Counted from the stretch's first letter, positions 49,947 through 58,500 are shown. The stretch: 64,000 bases of DNA from Neisseriaceae bacterium HSC-16F19 (GCF_024171525.1 NZ_JALJZY010000001.1:186001-250000), one strand, 5' to 3'. Program-made: numbers and translations. The notes: generated from the sequence alone by a model not told the origin.

Positions 49947-50688
49947 GTTTGCGTTTGCGCCACCAGCGCAAACCGTAATGCACATAACCGGACAGGCTGT
50001 AGGCCAAAAACAGGCCGAACAGCACCAGCGAGGGTTCCAGTGCCACAATCAGCAGCACCAGCACGGCCAGCACCATACCGAAAAACGGTACGCGGCGGCG
50101 GATGTTGATTTCTTTAAACGACCAAAACGGAATCTGCACCACCATGGACAAACCGGCAAACAGCGTGACCAGCAGACACCACCAGTGCACATACGGCAGC
50201 TGCTCGAAACTGTGGTCCACCCACACCAGGCCGATGACCAGCGCCGCCGCAGTGGGGCTGGGAATGCCGATAAACCAGCGTTTGTCCGCCTTGCCGATGA
50301 GGGTATTGAACAGCGCCAGACGCAAGGCGGCACAGGCACAATAGATAAAGGCGACGGAATAACCGATTTTGCCAAAGCTGTAGAGCTGCCAGTTATAGGC
50401 GATGAGCGCGGGCGCCACCCCAAAGCTGACCATATCGGCCAGGCTGTCCATCTGCTCGCCAAACGCACTCTGGCTGTTGGTCCAGCGGGCCACGCGCCCG
50501 TCCATGCCGTCCAAAAGCATGGCCACAAACACGGAAACGGCCGCGGTTTCGAAATTGCCGTGCATGGACTGGGTGATGGCGTAAAAAGCCGCAAACAAAG
50601 CCGCCACGGTAAAGGCGTTGGGCAGCAGATAAATGCTGTTGTCGCGCAAACGGCGGCGTGGCGGTTCGGATGAAAACGGGGTATTCAT
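49936..50688 (-). CDS. pssA: CDP-diacylglycerol-serine O-phosphatidyltransferase
   Basis: Inner-membrane enzyme (250 residues, type II, multi-helix) making phosphatidylserine, precursor of phosphatidylethanolamine. The CDP-alcohol phosphatidyltransferase motif is complete: LLDGMDGRVARW, then eight-residue spacing to G-x3-D-x3-D in FGEQMDSLADMVSFG. The C-terminus RKQAA and its TGA are encoded by a DUS, so the last codons were probably set by the uptake sequence. The N-terminus is basic (RRRLRDN). Confidence 0.95.
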   Translation of the reverse strand: MNTPFSSEPPRRRLRDNSIYLLPNAFTVAALFAAFYAITQSMHGNFETAAVSVFVAMLLDGMDGRVARWTNSQSAFGEQMDSLADMVSFGVAPALIAYNWQLYSFGKIGYSVAFIYCACAALRLALFNTLIGKADKRWFIGIPSPTAAALVIGLVWVDHSFEQLPYVHWWCLLVTLFAGLSMVVQIPFWSFKEINIRRRVPFFGMVLAVLVLLIVALEPSLVLFGLFLAYSLSGYVHYGLRWWRKRKQAA

Positions 50689-50783
50689 GCTTTTCTTGAG
50701 AGCGCAAAACGGCTGCTATTGTAATACCAATCGATGGTGAGGTGTGGCGCGGCTGCCTGAAAACAAAATAAAGCACATAGAGG

Positions 50784-51479
50784 CTAAGCAGCTGCGTCCG
50801 GATTGAAAAAACACCACTCCCCCGGCGCCAAATCCGCCAGCGTCCACGGCCCGAAGGCTTCGCGGTGCAGGGCTTCGACGCGGTTGCCGGCGGCGGCGAC
50901 CATGCGCTTGACCTGATGGTAACGCCCCTGGCTGATGGTCAGGATTAAGGTGTGGCTGTCGGCCAATTCGGCGGCATCGGCACACACGGTTTCCTCGTCA
51001 TCGTGCAAAAACACGCCCCCCATCAGCTCGGCACACACATCCTCCGCCGCAGCGTGTTTGAGGGTGACGCGGTAGCGTTTGGGCACTTTGTGTTTGGGCG
51101 AGGTCATGCGGTGGTTGAAGGCGCCGTCGTTGGTGAGCAGCAGCACGCCGGTGGTGTCTTCGTCCAAGCGCCCGACGGCTTGAATGCCCAGCAGGCACAG
51201 GCGGTCGGGCAGCAGGCTGAACACGCTGGGGTGATGCTGCGGTTTGTGCGAGGTTTCGTAGCCGCCTTTTTTGTGCAGCAGTACATAGAAAAACGGCAGC
51301 GGCACCACCATCAGCGCTTCGTCATCAAGGTGCAGGCTGTGAACCGCAGCCGGGTCGATTTCGGCCTTGTCGTCTTCGATGACACCGCCATTCACGGCAA
51401 TGCGGCCGTCGTCTATCAGACTGCGGCACAGCTTGCGGCTGCCCAGTCCTTGGGCTTGCAGGTATTTGATGAATTGCAT
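50784..51479 (-). CDS. rsuA: 16S rRNA pseudouridine synthase, RsuA-like
   Basis: Modifies U516 of 16S rRNA in E. coli RsuA. The 231-residue protein has an N-terminal S4 RNA-binding region (QGLGSRKLCRSLIDDGRIAV) and the catalytic motif QAVGRLDEDTTGVLLLTND with the essential aspartate; SQGRYHQVKRMVAAAGNRV and LHREAFGPW follow. RluE/RluB/RluF are related; the short form and S4 start fit RsuA best. It is preceded by a repeat-rich gap. Confidence 0.88.
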   Translation of the reverse strand: MQFIKYLQAQGLGSRKLCRSLIDDGRIAVNGGVIEDDKAEIDPAAVHSLHLDDEALMVVPLPFFYVLLHKKGGYETSHKPQHHPSVFSLLPDRLCLLGIQAVGRLDEDTTGVLLLTNDGAFNHRMTSPKHKVPKRYRVTLKHAAAEDVCAELMGGVFLHDDEETVCADAAELADSHTLILTISQGRYHQVKRMVAAAGNRVEALHREAFGPWTLADLAPGEWCFFNPDAAA

Positions 51480-51492
51480 AGGAAATCAGAAT

Positions 51493-51507
51493 TTCAGGCA
51501 GCCTGAA
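51493..51507. repeat. Self-overlapping double DUS
   Basis: TTCAGGCAGCCTGAA upstream of the rsuA start. Confidence 0.8.
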
Positions 51508-51518
51508 AACACAAAACA

Positions 51519-51554
51519 GATTCTGCGACTGCGCTGCCGCTACGCGCAGAATGA
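51519..51554. repeat. Family C stem-loop
   Basis: GATTCTGCGACTGCGC...GCGCAGAATGAC, the recurrent stem-loop. Confidence 0.7.
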
Positions 51555-51566
51555 CGGACTGAAGCC

Positions 51567-51647
51567 GTAGGTCGGATACTTGTATCCGACAAAATGTTCG
51601 GTTGTCAGCCAATCCGGGTTGATGTCGGATTCAAGAATCCGACCTAC
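51567..51647. repeat. Family D REP doublet (GTAGGTCGGAT class)
   Basis: GTAGGTCGGATACTTGTATC at 51567 and an inverted arm GTCGGATTCAAGAATCCGAC ending in CTAC at 51647. The inner palindromes differ (ATACTTGTAT versus ATTCAAGAAT) while heads are conserved. Confidence 0.8.
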
Positions 51648-51687
51648 GGCTACTGTTGCGCTGTTCTTTTGAGGCTGCCTGAAAACC

Positions 51688-53106
51688 TCAGGAAAACACA
51701 AAGAAAATCAGCGTATGCAGCATAAACAGCGGTGTCAGCACACCGAATGACCAGCCCATATAACCGAAAAAGCTGGGCATTTTCACTTGGCGCTGCTCGG
51801 CAATGGATTTGACCATAAAATTGGGCGCATTACCGATATAGCTGAGCGCACCCATAAACACAGAACCCATGGAAATCGCCAGCAGGGTGTTGCTCATGCC
51901 GGTCATCAGCACTTCCGGGTCGCCGCCGGCCATATTGAAAAACACCAGATAGGTGGGCGCATTGTCCAAGAAAGCCGACAACAGACCGGTCATCCAAAAA
52001 TACATAATATTGATGGGGTGGCCGTTGCTGTCGTGCACCATCTGGATCAGCGCCTTGAAGTGCCCGGCCTCGCCCACTTTCAAAATCGCCAGCACCGGGC
52101 TGATGGTGATGAAAATGCCCAAAAACAGCTTGCCCACTTCCAGCATAGGCTCCCAGTTGAATTCGTTACCGGCACGCACCTGCTTGGGCGTAATCTGCAA
52201 AGACACCAGCGCCAGCACTACCAGAATCACATCGCGCACCAGGTTTTGCAGGTAAACCACATTGCCGAGGATATAAAACTGTACTTCGGACTGCCACAGG
52301 CCGGACATCAGCACCGCAGCCACCACGCCGCCCAAAAGCAGGAAATTGGCCTTGCCGAAGAGCTTGAGCCCGGCGGGCGCGTTCTCCAGCGGCAAAGGTT
52401 GCGGATAGCCTTCCTGCTTGTATAAAAAGCTGTCGAGCATATAGAAGAAAAACAGCAGGATCACCGTGCTGATGATAACCGGCAGGAGCATGTACTGCAC
52501 CGTCCACATAAAGCTCACGCCTTTTAAGAAGCCGAGAAATAACGGCGGGTCGCCCAGCGGGGTGAGACCACCACCGATATTGGCCACCAAAAAGATGAAA
52601 AACACCACCGAATGCACGCGGTTTTTGCGGTGTTCGTTGGCGCGCAGCAGCGGGCGGATGAGCAGCATGGCCGCACCGGTGGTGCCCATAATCGAGGCCA
52701 GCACCGTGCCTATGCCCAGCAAGACGGTATTGGTGCGCGGTGTGCCGTTGAGATTGCCCCACACCAAGATGCCGCCGGAAATGGTATAGAGCGCCAGCAG
52801 CAAGAGAATAAAGGGGATGTATTCGCCGATGAGCGCATGCGCCACCACATGCACCCCGGCACTCCAGCCGTAGGCCAGGGTATAGGGCACCAGAAACAGC
52901 GCTGTCCAAAAGGCGGTGATTTTGCCGAAATGGTGGTGCCACAGATTGCTGAACACCAGCGGGAAAATGGCGATGGACAAGAGAATCAGTGCAAAGGGCA
53001 GCCCCCACCACAAACTCATCTGACTTGCATCCGGGTCGGCGGCCCAAGCGGCAGCCGGAGCCAGCAACAGAGGGAAAAAGAGGGAGAGTCGTGTGTGCCG
53101 GCGCAT
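51688..53106 (-). CDS. Sodium:proton antiporter, NhaD-like
   Basis: Inner-membrane ion transporter (472 residues) with about 12-13 helices and a cleavable signal-like N-terminus (LSLFFPLLLAPAAAWA). The segments IGTVLASIMGTTGAAMLLIRP and NIGGGLTPLGDPPLFLGFLKG are typical of the NhaD/ArsB ion-transporter superfamily, and FLDNAPTYLVFFNMAGGD is the C-terminal half equivalent. AAGGAAG lies eight bases before the ATG at 53106; the upstream frame to 53295 has no signal. Citrate or arsenite transport cannot be excluded, but the NhaD type is favoured. Confidence 0.85.
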   Translation of the reverse strand: MRRHTRLSLFFPLLLAPAAAWAADPDASQMSLWWGLPFALILLSIAIFPLVFSNLWHHHFGKITAFWTALFLVPYTLAYGWSAGVHVVAHALIGEYIPFILLLLALYTISGGILVWGNLNGTPRTNTVLLGIGTVLASIMGTTGAAMLLIRPLLRANEHRKNRVHSVVFFIFLVANIGGGLTPLGDPPLFLGFLKGVSFMWTVQYMLLPVIISTVILLFFFYMLDSFLYKQEGYPQPLPLENAPAGLKLFGKANFLLLGGVVAAVLMSGLWQSEVQFYILGNVVYLQNLVRDVILVVLALVSLQITPKQVRAGNEFNWEPMLEVGKLFLGIFITISPVLAILKVGEAGHFKALIQMVHDSNGHPINIMYFWMTGLLSAFLDNAPTYLVFFNMAGGDPEVLMTGMSNTLLAISMGSVFMGALSYIGNAPNFMVKSIAEQRQVKMPSFFGYMGWSFGVLTPLFMLHTLIFFVFS

Positions 53107-53301
53107 GATGCTTCCTTTTGAGTTATGTTTGTGCAAATGCGGGACCGCGAGCCTCGCAGGCTGCCTGAAACGACCACGCCGACCGCGCAAACGGTCGGCG
53201 TCGCATGTGGGCCATTCTAAACGAAAAAAAATGTGAATACCAGAAGCGTGCGTGCAAACAAAAACCGCACCCCGAAGGGTGCGGCCGGTTCGCAAAGTGT
53301 A

Positions 53302-54276
53302 TCAGGCTTCGCTCTGTTTATTTTTCAACAGCGACAACACCACCGCCGACACCAGCGCCACAAACACCACCGCCAGCGAAATCTGCACCGGAATGTGGTA
53401 CCACTTGGCCACCAGCATTTTCACGCCGATAAAGGTGAGCACAAAGGCCAGGCCGTATTTGAGATAAACAAAACGGTCGATGATATTGGCCAGCAGGAAG
53501 TACATGGCACGCAGGCCCAGCACCGCAAACAGATTGGAAGTGAGCACGATAAACGGGTCGGTAGTCACCGCAAAAATGGCGGGAATGCTGTCGACGGCAA
53601 AAATCACATCGCTCAATTCCACCATCACCAGCACCAGCAACAGCGGCGTGGCCACGCGCTTGCCGTTTTCCACGGTGAAGAATTTCTCGCCGTCGAGCTG
53701 TTTGCTGAAACGCATGTGCGCGGTAATCCAGCGCAAAATCGGATTTTTGGAAAAATCTTCCTCTTCGTCTTCAGGCAGCGCCATCTTGATGCCGGTGTAC
53801 ACCAGAAACGCGCCGAACACATACAGAATCCAGCTGAATTCGCGCACCAGCACCGCGCCCAAACCGACCATAATGATGCGCAGCACAATGGCGCCGAGCA
53901 CCCCGTAAAGCAGCACACGGTGCTGATACTGCGGCGGCACTTTGAAATAGGCGAAAATCATCACAAATACAAAGATATTGTCCACCGCCAGCGATTTTTC
54001 CAGCACATAGCCGGTTAAAAACGCCAGCGTGTGCTCCATGGCCACCGCCTTGCCGTAGTTCGGGTCTCCGGCCAGCTGGAAATACAGCCACAGGGCAAAA
54101 CCCAGCGACACCGACACCCACACCGCACTCCAGGCCAGCGCCTCTTTGGTGCTGACCTTGTGCACGCCGGTTTTTTTCAGCGTGAGCATGTCGATGGCAA
54201 TCATCAGCAGGATAATGGCAAAAAACACACCGTAAAACATCGGTGTGCCGATAGAAGCGAGGTGTTGTGCGTTCAC
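53302..54276 (-). CDS. TerC-family membrane protein, Alx-like
   Basis: Multi-pass protein (324 residues, nine predicted helices) of the TerC family, linked to manganese export or tellurite resistance; E. coli Alx is the nearest model. Conserved acidic positions are in EKSLAVDNIFVFVMIFAYF and VELSDVIFAVDSIPAIFAVT. It starts with GTG, supported by GGGAAAGA upstream. No manganese riboswitch fits in the short upstream gap after the rpmE terminator. Confidence 0.9.
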   Translation of the reverse strand: MNAQHLASIGTPMFYGVFFAIILLMIAIDMLTLKKTGVHKVSTKEALAWSAVWVSVSLGFALWLYFQLAGDPNYGKAVAMEHTLAFLTGYVLEKSLAVDNIFVFVMIFAYFKVPPQYQHRVLLYGVLGAIVLRIIMVGLGAVLVREFSWILYVFGAFLVYTGIKMALPEDEEEDFSKNPILRWITAHMRFSKQLDGEKFFTVENGKRVATPLLLVLVMVELSDVIFAVDSIPAIFAVTTDPFIVLTSNLFAVLGLRAMYFLLANIIDRFVYLKYGLAFVLTFIGVKMLVAKWYHIPVQISLAVVFVALVSAVVLSLLKNKQSEA

Positions 54277-54307
54277 AGACTCATCTTTCCCAACAGTACA
54301 TGACGTT

Positions 54308-54339
54308 AAAAAAAGCTGCCGTTTTCAGGCAGCCTTTTT
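54308..54339 (-). terminator. Terminator of rpmE
   Basis: Minus strand GCTGCC-TGAAAAC-GGCAGC followed by seven T. One arm is part of a DUS. Confidence 0.85.
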
Positions 54340-54349
54340 AAGCGGGCAA

Positions 54350-54565
54350 TTAACGTTTGAACATATTGCCGAATTTTTGGTTGAACTTGTCCACACGGCC
54401 GGTGGAGTCAACGATTTTCTGTTTGCCGGTGTAGAAAGGATGGCACTCGGAACATACCTCGATGTTGAAGCTGTCTTTTTCCATGGCAGACTGGGTGGTA
54501 AAAGTGTTGCCGCAAGAGCAGGTCACTTTAACTTCGTGGTAATTCGGATGGATATCGGTTTTCAT
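54350..54565 (-). CDS. rpmE: Ribosomal protein L31
   Basis: 71-residue large-subunit protein. The zinc-binding cysteines are present (TCSCG and VCSECHPFYTGKQK), so this is the Zn-containing (C+) form. It starts MKTDIHPNYHEVKVTCSCG. AAGGAAA precedes the ATG. It is transcribed alone, with a terminator at the end. Confidence 0.98.
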   Translation of the reverse strand: MKTDIHPNYHEVKVTCSCGNTFTTQSAMEKDSFNIEVCSECHPFYTGKQKIVDSTGRVDKFNQKFGNMFKR

Positions 54566-54679
54566 GGGTTTTCCTTAAGCTAGCGGGTGCAGGGGTTGTG
54601 CCTGCACTACATTCACAACGGGCGCACGCCCGCACAAAGGGGTGAATTATGCGCCCAAACGGCCTGTTTGGGCAAGTGT

Positions 54680-55237
54680 TTAAACCAACAAGTCTGCCCA
54701 GCTGTCGCGCTCCGTCCACACCACACGGCGGCGGCCTTGGGCGTCATCGCGGTTATAGGGCGCATCGTAAAGCCAGTGCGTCCACATCGGCGTGAGGCTG
54801 CCGCTGATGTGCGGCTTGTCGTCTATCAGCACATCGCCGCGCACCCAGGTTTTGTCTTTGGTGAGCACCACCCGTGCTACCCAATCACTGCCCAAATGCT
54901 GCTCCACCCATTGCAGTTTTTCGCCCACACAGTTGCGGTAGTCGTTGATGGGCGAAGTGCAGATGCGCACATCGTGCCCGGCCGCCAGCAATTCGTGCAA
55001 AGCCGCCACCGCACCGTCTATGGGCGGCAGTCCGGCAAAAAAGCCCGCGGCGGTATAAACCGCCTGCAAACGCGCATGGTGTTGCGGCGCCATATCGTCG
55101 CGCAGATAAAAATGCCGCCGCTCGGCAAAAGGCGCATCCTCCGCATAACGCGCCTGCCAGGCAGCACGCACACCGGCATCGAAATCGGCCAAAACGCCGT
55201 CTTGGTCTATCAGTAGTAATCGGGAGTTTCTCTTCAT
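54680..55237 (-). CDS. 5'(3')-deoxyribonucleotidase, NT5C-type HAD phosphatase
   Basis: A 185-residue HAD hydrolase resembling cytosolic 5'(3')-deoxyribonucleotidases. Motif I is LLIDQDGVLADF (D-x-D), motif II ICTSPIND, and motif III/IV LTKDKTWVRGDVLIDDKPHI. Relatives remove phosphate from deoxynucleotides and may limit dNTP pools. It lies 17 bases after ruvA on the same strand, with a DUS between them. Confidence 0.85.
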   Translation of the reverse strand: MKRNSRLLLIDQDGVLADFDAGVRAAWQARYAEDAPFAERRHFYLRDDMAPQHHARLQAVYTAAGFFAGLPPIDGAVAALHELLAAGHDVRICTSPINDYRNCVGEKLQWVEQHLGSDWVARVVLTKDKTWVRGDVLIDDKPHISGSLTPMWTHWLYDAPYNRDDAQGRRRVVWTERDSWADLLV

Positions 55238-55254
55238 ACACAGGCTGCCTGAAA

Positions 55255-55836
55255 CTATTTGACCATACTCTTGAGCGCCAAACGCACACCCTCGCCCACA
55301 TCCACATCCGGCGGCAGATGCTTGATGGCCGCGCGCGCTTCGCGCTCGTTATAACCCAGCGCCAACAGGGTGGTGACGATGTCGTCGCTGCTGTCTGTAG
55401 CGGCAGTCGGCAGCGCACTGCCCGCCCCTTCTGCCGCTGCCAGCTTGCCGCGCAATTCCAATATCAGCCGCTCGGCGGTTTTTTTGCCTATGCCCGGCGC
55501 ACTGCTCAAGGCTTTCACATCTTCCGCCGCCACCGCCTGCGCCAGCTCCTCGCTCGTCATGGACGAAAGCAGGCCCAGCGCAGTTTTGGCGCCGATGCCG
55601 CTCACCTTTACCAGCTGGCGGAAGGTGGCGCGCTCGGCGGCGCTGGCAAAGCCGTAAAGCAAATGGGCGTCCTCGCGCACCACCAGCTGGGTATAGAGCT
55701 GCACCGGCGCATTTAAGGGCGGCAGGGTATAGAAGGTTTGCATGGACACATCCACTTCATACCCCACCCCGCCCACATCCACCACAATCTGCGGCGGCTG
55801 TTTTTCAATCAGCATTCCGTTCAAACGGCCTATCAT
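55255..55836 (-). CDS. ruvA: Holliday junction helicase subunit RuvA
   Basis: Binds Holliday junctions and recruits RuvB (193 residues). It starts MIGRLNGMLIEKQPPQ, with an OB-fold (1-63), tandem helix-hairpin-helix motifs (LVKVSGIGAKTALGLLS and ALSSAPGIGKKTAERLI) and a C-terminal RuvB-binding domain (LLALGYNEREARAAIKHL). GGGAAA lies before the ATG. RuvB and RuvC are not adjacent. The upstream frame translates repeats. Confidence 0.97.
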   Translation of the reverse strand: MIGRLNGMLIEKQPPQIVVDVGGVGYEVDVSMQTFYTLPPLNAPVQLYTQLVVREDAHLLYGFASAAERATFRQLVKVSGIGAKTALGLLSSMTSEELAQAVAAEDVKALSSAPGIGKKTAERLILELRGKLAAAEGAGSALPTAATDSSDDIVTTLLALGYNEREARAAIKHLPPDVDVGEGVRLALKSMVK

Positions 55837-55905
55837 GGCATATTTCCCATTTAAAAAAGCCCGCGCATTATAGTCGAATAACACAGAACGAGATAAGGCA
55901 ACAGC

Positions 55906-55978
55906 CGTAGCTGGGGTCGCAAGACCCAACAGTCACCAAACGTTTTGCCATGTGTTGGGTTTTCAATCCAAGCTACGG
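55906..55978. repeat. Family A REP doublet inside B5
   Basis: CGTAGCTGGGGTCGCAAGACCC on the left and AATCCAAGCTACGG on the right. Confidence 0.75.
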
Positions 55979-56007
55979 CCCCGTCATTCTGCGCGGAGCA
56001 CAGCCGC

Positions 56008-56083
56008 GTAGGTCGGATTCTTGAATCCGACATCATCAAGGTGCGGCAACGGCGGGGATGTCGGATACAAGTATCCGACCTAC
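56008..56083. repeat. Family D REP doublet inside B5
   Basis: GTAGGTCGGATTCTTGAATC at 56008 and an inverted arm with the ATACAAGTAT palindrome ending CCGACCTAC at 56083. Confidence 0.8.
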
Positions 56084-56104
56084 GCCTGCTACCGCCCCAA
56101 AAAC

Positions 56105-56132
56105 TTTCAGGCAGCCTTAAAGGCTGCTTGAA
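56105..56132. repeat. Inverted DUS pair inside B5
   Basis: TTCAGGCAGCCTT and AAGGCTGCTTGAA; the second arm differs by one base from the DUS. Confidence 0.65.
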
Positions 56133-56236
56133 ACCTGATAAAACCGTGACTCACTTACAGCAGCTTGGAACTTGACACAGCAACACGGTATCATTCTGTG
56201 TTCAATAACTCTATTTGATATAAGGAACACCCCATT

Positions 56237-56725
56237 ATGCCCCTGCATATCCGCCCCGCCGTGACCGGGGATGCCGAAACCATCGTGCGCTTTATCCGCG
56301 AACTGGCTGCTTACGAAGAAGCCCTGCACGAGGTACAGGCCACTGCGGAACACATCCGCCAAACCTTGTTCTGCCCCGAACCGCGCGCCTTTGCGCTGAT
56401 TTGCGAAGATGAGGATGGCGCCATCGGCTTTGCCGTGTATTTTTTCAATTATTCGACTTGGCAGGGGCAATACGGCCTGTATTTGGAAGATTTGTATGTA
56501 TCGCCGCAGCACCGCGGCAAGGGTGCAGGTCAAGCCCTGCTGCAACACCTGGCACAACTTGCCGTGGCCCGCGATTGCGGCCGTTTCGAGTGGAGCGTGC
56601 TGGACTGGAACGAGCCCGCCATCCGCGTCTATCAGCATCTGGGTGCACAGCCGCAGTCGGAATGGGTACGTTACCGCTTAAGCGGTGAAGCTTTGGCACA
56701 GCTGGCGGCGCACAAACAAATATAA
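56237..56725 (+). CDS. GNAT-family N-acetyltransferase
   Basis: A 162-residue acetyl-CoA-dependent acetyltransferase. The N-terminus has IRPAVTGDAETIVRFIRELA, the acetyl-CoA loop is SPQHRGKGAGQALLQHL and motif B is DWNEPAIRVYQHLGAQ. It resembles the diamine-acetyltransferase (SSAT)-like subgroup in its LYLEDLYVSPQHRGKG stretch, so polyamines are a possible substrate, but this is weak. AAGGAA lies nine bases before the ATG. The right end of a Correia-like element lies just upstream and may supply the promoter. Confidence 0.82.
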   Translation: MPLHIRPAVTGDAETIVRFIRELAAYEEALHEVQATAEHIRQTLFCPEPRAFALICEDEDGAIGFAVYFFNYSTWQGQYGLYLEDLYVSPQHRGKGAGQALLQHLAQLAVARDCGRFEWSVLDWNEPAIRVYQHLGAQPQSEWVRYRLSGEALAQLAAHKQI

Positions 56726-56780
56726 AGATTTTTGTCGGTCATCCACGCCCAATCTGGCACCCCAAAAAACTTCAGGCAGC

Positions 56781-56852
56781 CGTAGCTTAAGTTGTAAGAC
56801 CCAACAGTCACCAAACGTTTTGCCATATGTCGGGTTTTCAACCCAAGCTACG
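56781..56852. repeat. Family A REP doublet, degraded left arm
   Basis: CGTAGCTTAAGTTGTAAGACCC on the left; GGGTTTTCAACCCAAGCTACGG on the right is intact. Confidence 0.7.
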
Positions 56853-56857
56853 GCTCC

Positions 56858-56932
56858 GTCATTCTGCGCGAAGCGTAGCGCAGTCGCAGAATCCCCCACG
56901 CATACAGATCCTGCGACTGCGCGCAGGATGAC
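56858..56932. repeat. Family C stem-loops (two)
   Basis: GTCATTCTGCGCGAAGC...GCAGTCGCAGAATC (56858-56893) and GATCCTGCGACTGCGCGCAG (from 56907). Both lie after the acetyltransferase gene. Confidence 0.7.
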
Positions 56933-56996
56933 GCAGCGGTGGGGCATTTATGCCCAGAATATCCATACTGAGTAAACGCTACCATGTCAAAACCGG

Positions 56997-57055
56997 GTAG
57001 GTCGGCTCTCCGAGCCGACTGTGTGTTTGTGTGTCGGCTCGGAGAGCCGACCTAC
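56997..57055. repeat. Family D REP doublet (CTCTCCGAG class)
   Basis: GTAGGTCGGCTCTCCGAGCC at 56997 and its inverted partner ending at 57055. Confidence 0.8.
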
Positions 57056-57065
57056 GGCTGCCCCA

Positions 57066-57104
57066 AAAACTTTCAGGCAGCCTTTAAGGCTGCCTGAAAG
57101 TTTT
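57066..57104 (-). terminator. DUS-pair terminator of rlpA
   Basis: A 19-bp perfect inverted repeat (AAAACTTTCAGGCAGCCTT and its complement) with a one-base centre, so it may extrude as a cruciform. T-runs flank it. Confidence 0.85.
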
Positions 57105-57120
57105 ATAAAACATGCAATGT

Positions 57121-57966
57121 TTACAGCGAAGTCAGCAAAGCCTGTTTGGCGTGCTTGGCACCTTCTTCCTGTTGAAAGGGGCCCAAACGCACCACATACT
57201 GGTCTTCCTGTTTCACCAAATCGGCTTGGGCGCTGTTTTGCGTCAGTTTCAGCTGGGCGCTGACTTCGGCCAGGTAGTTTTGGGCGTCTTTGAGTTTGTC
57301 GAACTGTTTCAAATCCACAAATACCGCTGCGGCTTTGGCCGGGGCGGTTTTGTCTGTTTTGTCGGCTTTTTTCACCGCTTTGCCGGGCACGATTTGCTCA
57401 ACGCGCACTTGGGCGACACCGGCCTGCAAAAAGCCCAGTTTGTTGGCGGCGGCGCGGGAGAGGTCAATCACGCGGTTGCCGTGGAAAGGGCCGCGGTCGT
57501 TGATGCGCACCACCACTTCCTTGCCGTTTTTCAGATTGGTTACTTTCACATAGCTGGGAATCGGCAGGGTGGGATGGGCGGCGGTCATCTGGTGCATGTC
57601 GTAACGCTCGCCGGAAGAGGTTTTGCGGCCGTGGAAGCGGTCGCCATACCAGGAGGCGCGGCCTTCCTGGGTGAATTCGGCTACGGCGCGGCGCGGCTGG
57701 TATTGTTTGCCGGCGACTTTATAGCTCAAATTGGCGCTGCGGTGCAGCGGCTCGGCTTTAACCGCGGCATTGGGGGTAACGGCGGCTTGGGATTTGGCTT
57801 TGGCTTTGGGGGTTTCTTGTGCCGGGGCGGTCTGGTCGGCTTTTTTGCCGTGCAATACCGGGTGGCTGAGTTTGGCGGTTTCGGCAGCGGCGGGACGCAT
57901 CACACCGGTGCCGACACCTACAATGAGGGACAAACTGACGAAGAAAATATTTTTGGCCTGAGTCAA
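57121..57966 (-). CDS. rlpA: Septal ring lytic transglycosylase RlpA
   Basis: Periplasmic glycan-strand lyase (281 residues) that acts on denuded peptidoglycan at the division site. A signal peptide/anchor covers about 1-28, followed by a lysine/alanine-rich linker. The double-psi beta-barrel has ASWYGDRFHGRKTSSGERYD and VVRINDRGPFHGNRVIDLS; the C-terminal ~70 residues form a SPOR domain (VRLGPFQQEEGAKHAKQAL). The start codon is TTG at 57966, backed by AGGAA eight bases upstream. Confidence 0.93.
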   Translation of the reverse strand: MTQAKNIFFVSLSLIVGVGTGVMRPAAAETAKLSHPVLHGKKADQTAPAQETPKAKAKSQAAVTPNAAVKAEPLHRSANLSYKVAGKQYQPRRAVAEFTQEGRASWYGDRFHGRKTSSGERYDMHQMTAAHPTLPIPSYVKVTNLKNGKEVVVRINDRGPFHGNRVIDLSRAAANKLGFLQAGVAQVRVEQIVPGKAVKKADKTDKTAPAKAAAVFVDLKQFDKLKDAQNYLAEVSAQLKLTQNSAQADLVKQEDQYVVRLGPFQQEEGAKHAKQALLTSL

Positions 57967-58035
57967 ACCGGATTCCTGTTCTTGAGTTGGTAGGGTTATG
58001 CGGCTGTGCCTGCTTGGGGCAGAGCCTTAATGTCT

Positions 58036-58500
58036 TTACACACCGTGTAAAAAATCATGTTGGCGCCATGCTTCAAACAGCACCACGGCCACGGTGTTGG
58101 ACAGATTCATGCTTCTGCTTTCAGGCAGCATGGGCAGGCGCAATTTGTGTGCGTCGTCCATCTGCCCGAGGATTTCTGCCGGCAGACCGCGGGTTTCCGG
58201 GCCGAACAACAATACATCGCCGGGGGCGAAAGCCGTTTGGTCGGGCCGCGCCCGCCCTTTGGTGGTCAGGGCAAAAATACGCCGCCCTGCCAGGGCGGTG
58301 AGGCAGTCGGCAAAATTTTCGTGCACGGTGAGGCGGGCAAACTCGTGGTAGTCCAGCCCCGCACGGCGCATTTTGGCCGAATCCAAAGGAAATCCCAAAG
58401 GCTTTACCAAGTGCAAATCGGCGCCGGTATTGGCGCACAAGCGGATGATATTGCCGGTATTGGGCGGGATTTCCGGCTGGTATAAAACAACAGTAAACAT
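58036..58500 (-). CDS. trmL: tRNA (cytidine(34)-2'-O)-methyltransferase TrmL
   Basis: SPOUT-class enzyme (154 residues) methylating the wobble base of tRNA-Leu isoacceptors. It begins MFTVVLYQPEIPPNTGNIIR, has the SAM knot region LLFGPETRGLPAEIL and ends SMNLSNTVAVVLFEAWRQ. The length fits TrmL. Lies 62 bases downstream of comF on the same strand. Confidence 0.95.
   Translation of the reverse strand: MFTVVLYQPEIPPNTGNIIRLCANTGADLHLVKPLGFPLDSAKMRRAGLDYHEFARLTVHENFADCLTALAGRRIFALTTKGRARPDQTAFAPGDVLLFGPETRGLPAEILGQMDDAHKLRLPMLPESRSMNLSNTVAVVLFEAWRQHDFLHGV

Larger units (their letters stand above)
55869..56214. mobile_element. Correia-like element B5, split by other repeats
   Basis: Left end TATAGTCGAATAACACAGAA with GATAAGGCAAC (55869-55904); right end ACACGGTATCATTCTGTGTT with CAATAACTCTA (about 56178-56214). 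Between them lie a family A REP doublet, a partial family C stem-loop, a family D doublet and a DUS pair. The element was hit by or recombined with the other families. Confidence 0.7.

Noticed and set aside
54277..54349. Manganese riboswitch before the terC-family gene
   Set aside because: Only about 70 bases separate it from rpmE and they are occupied by the rpmE terminator; no room or matching structure.
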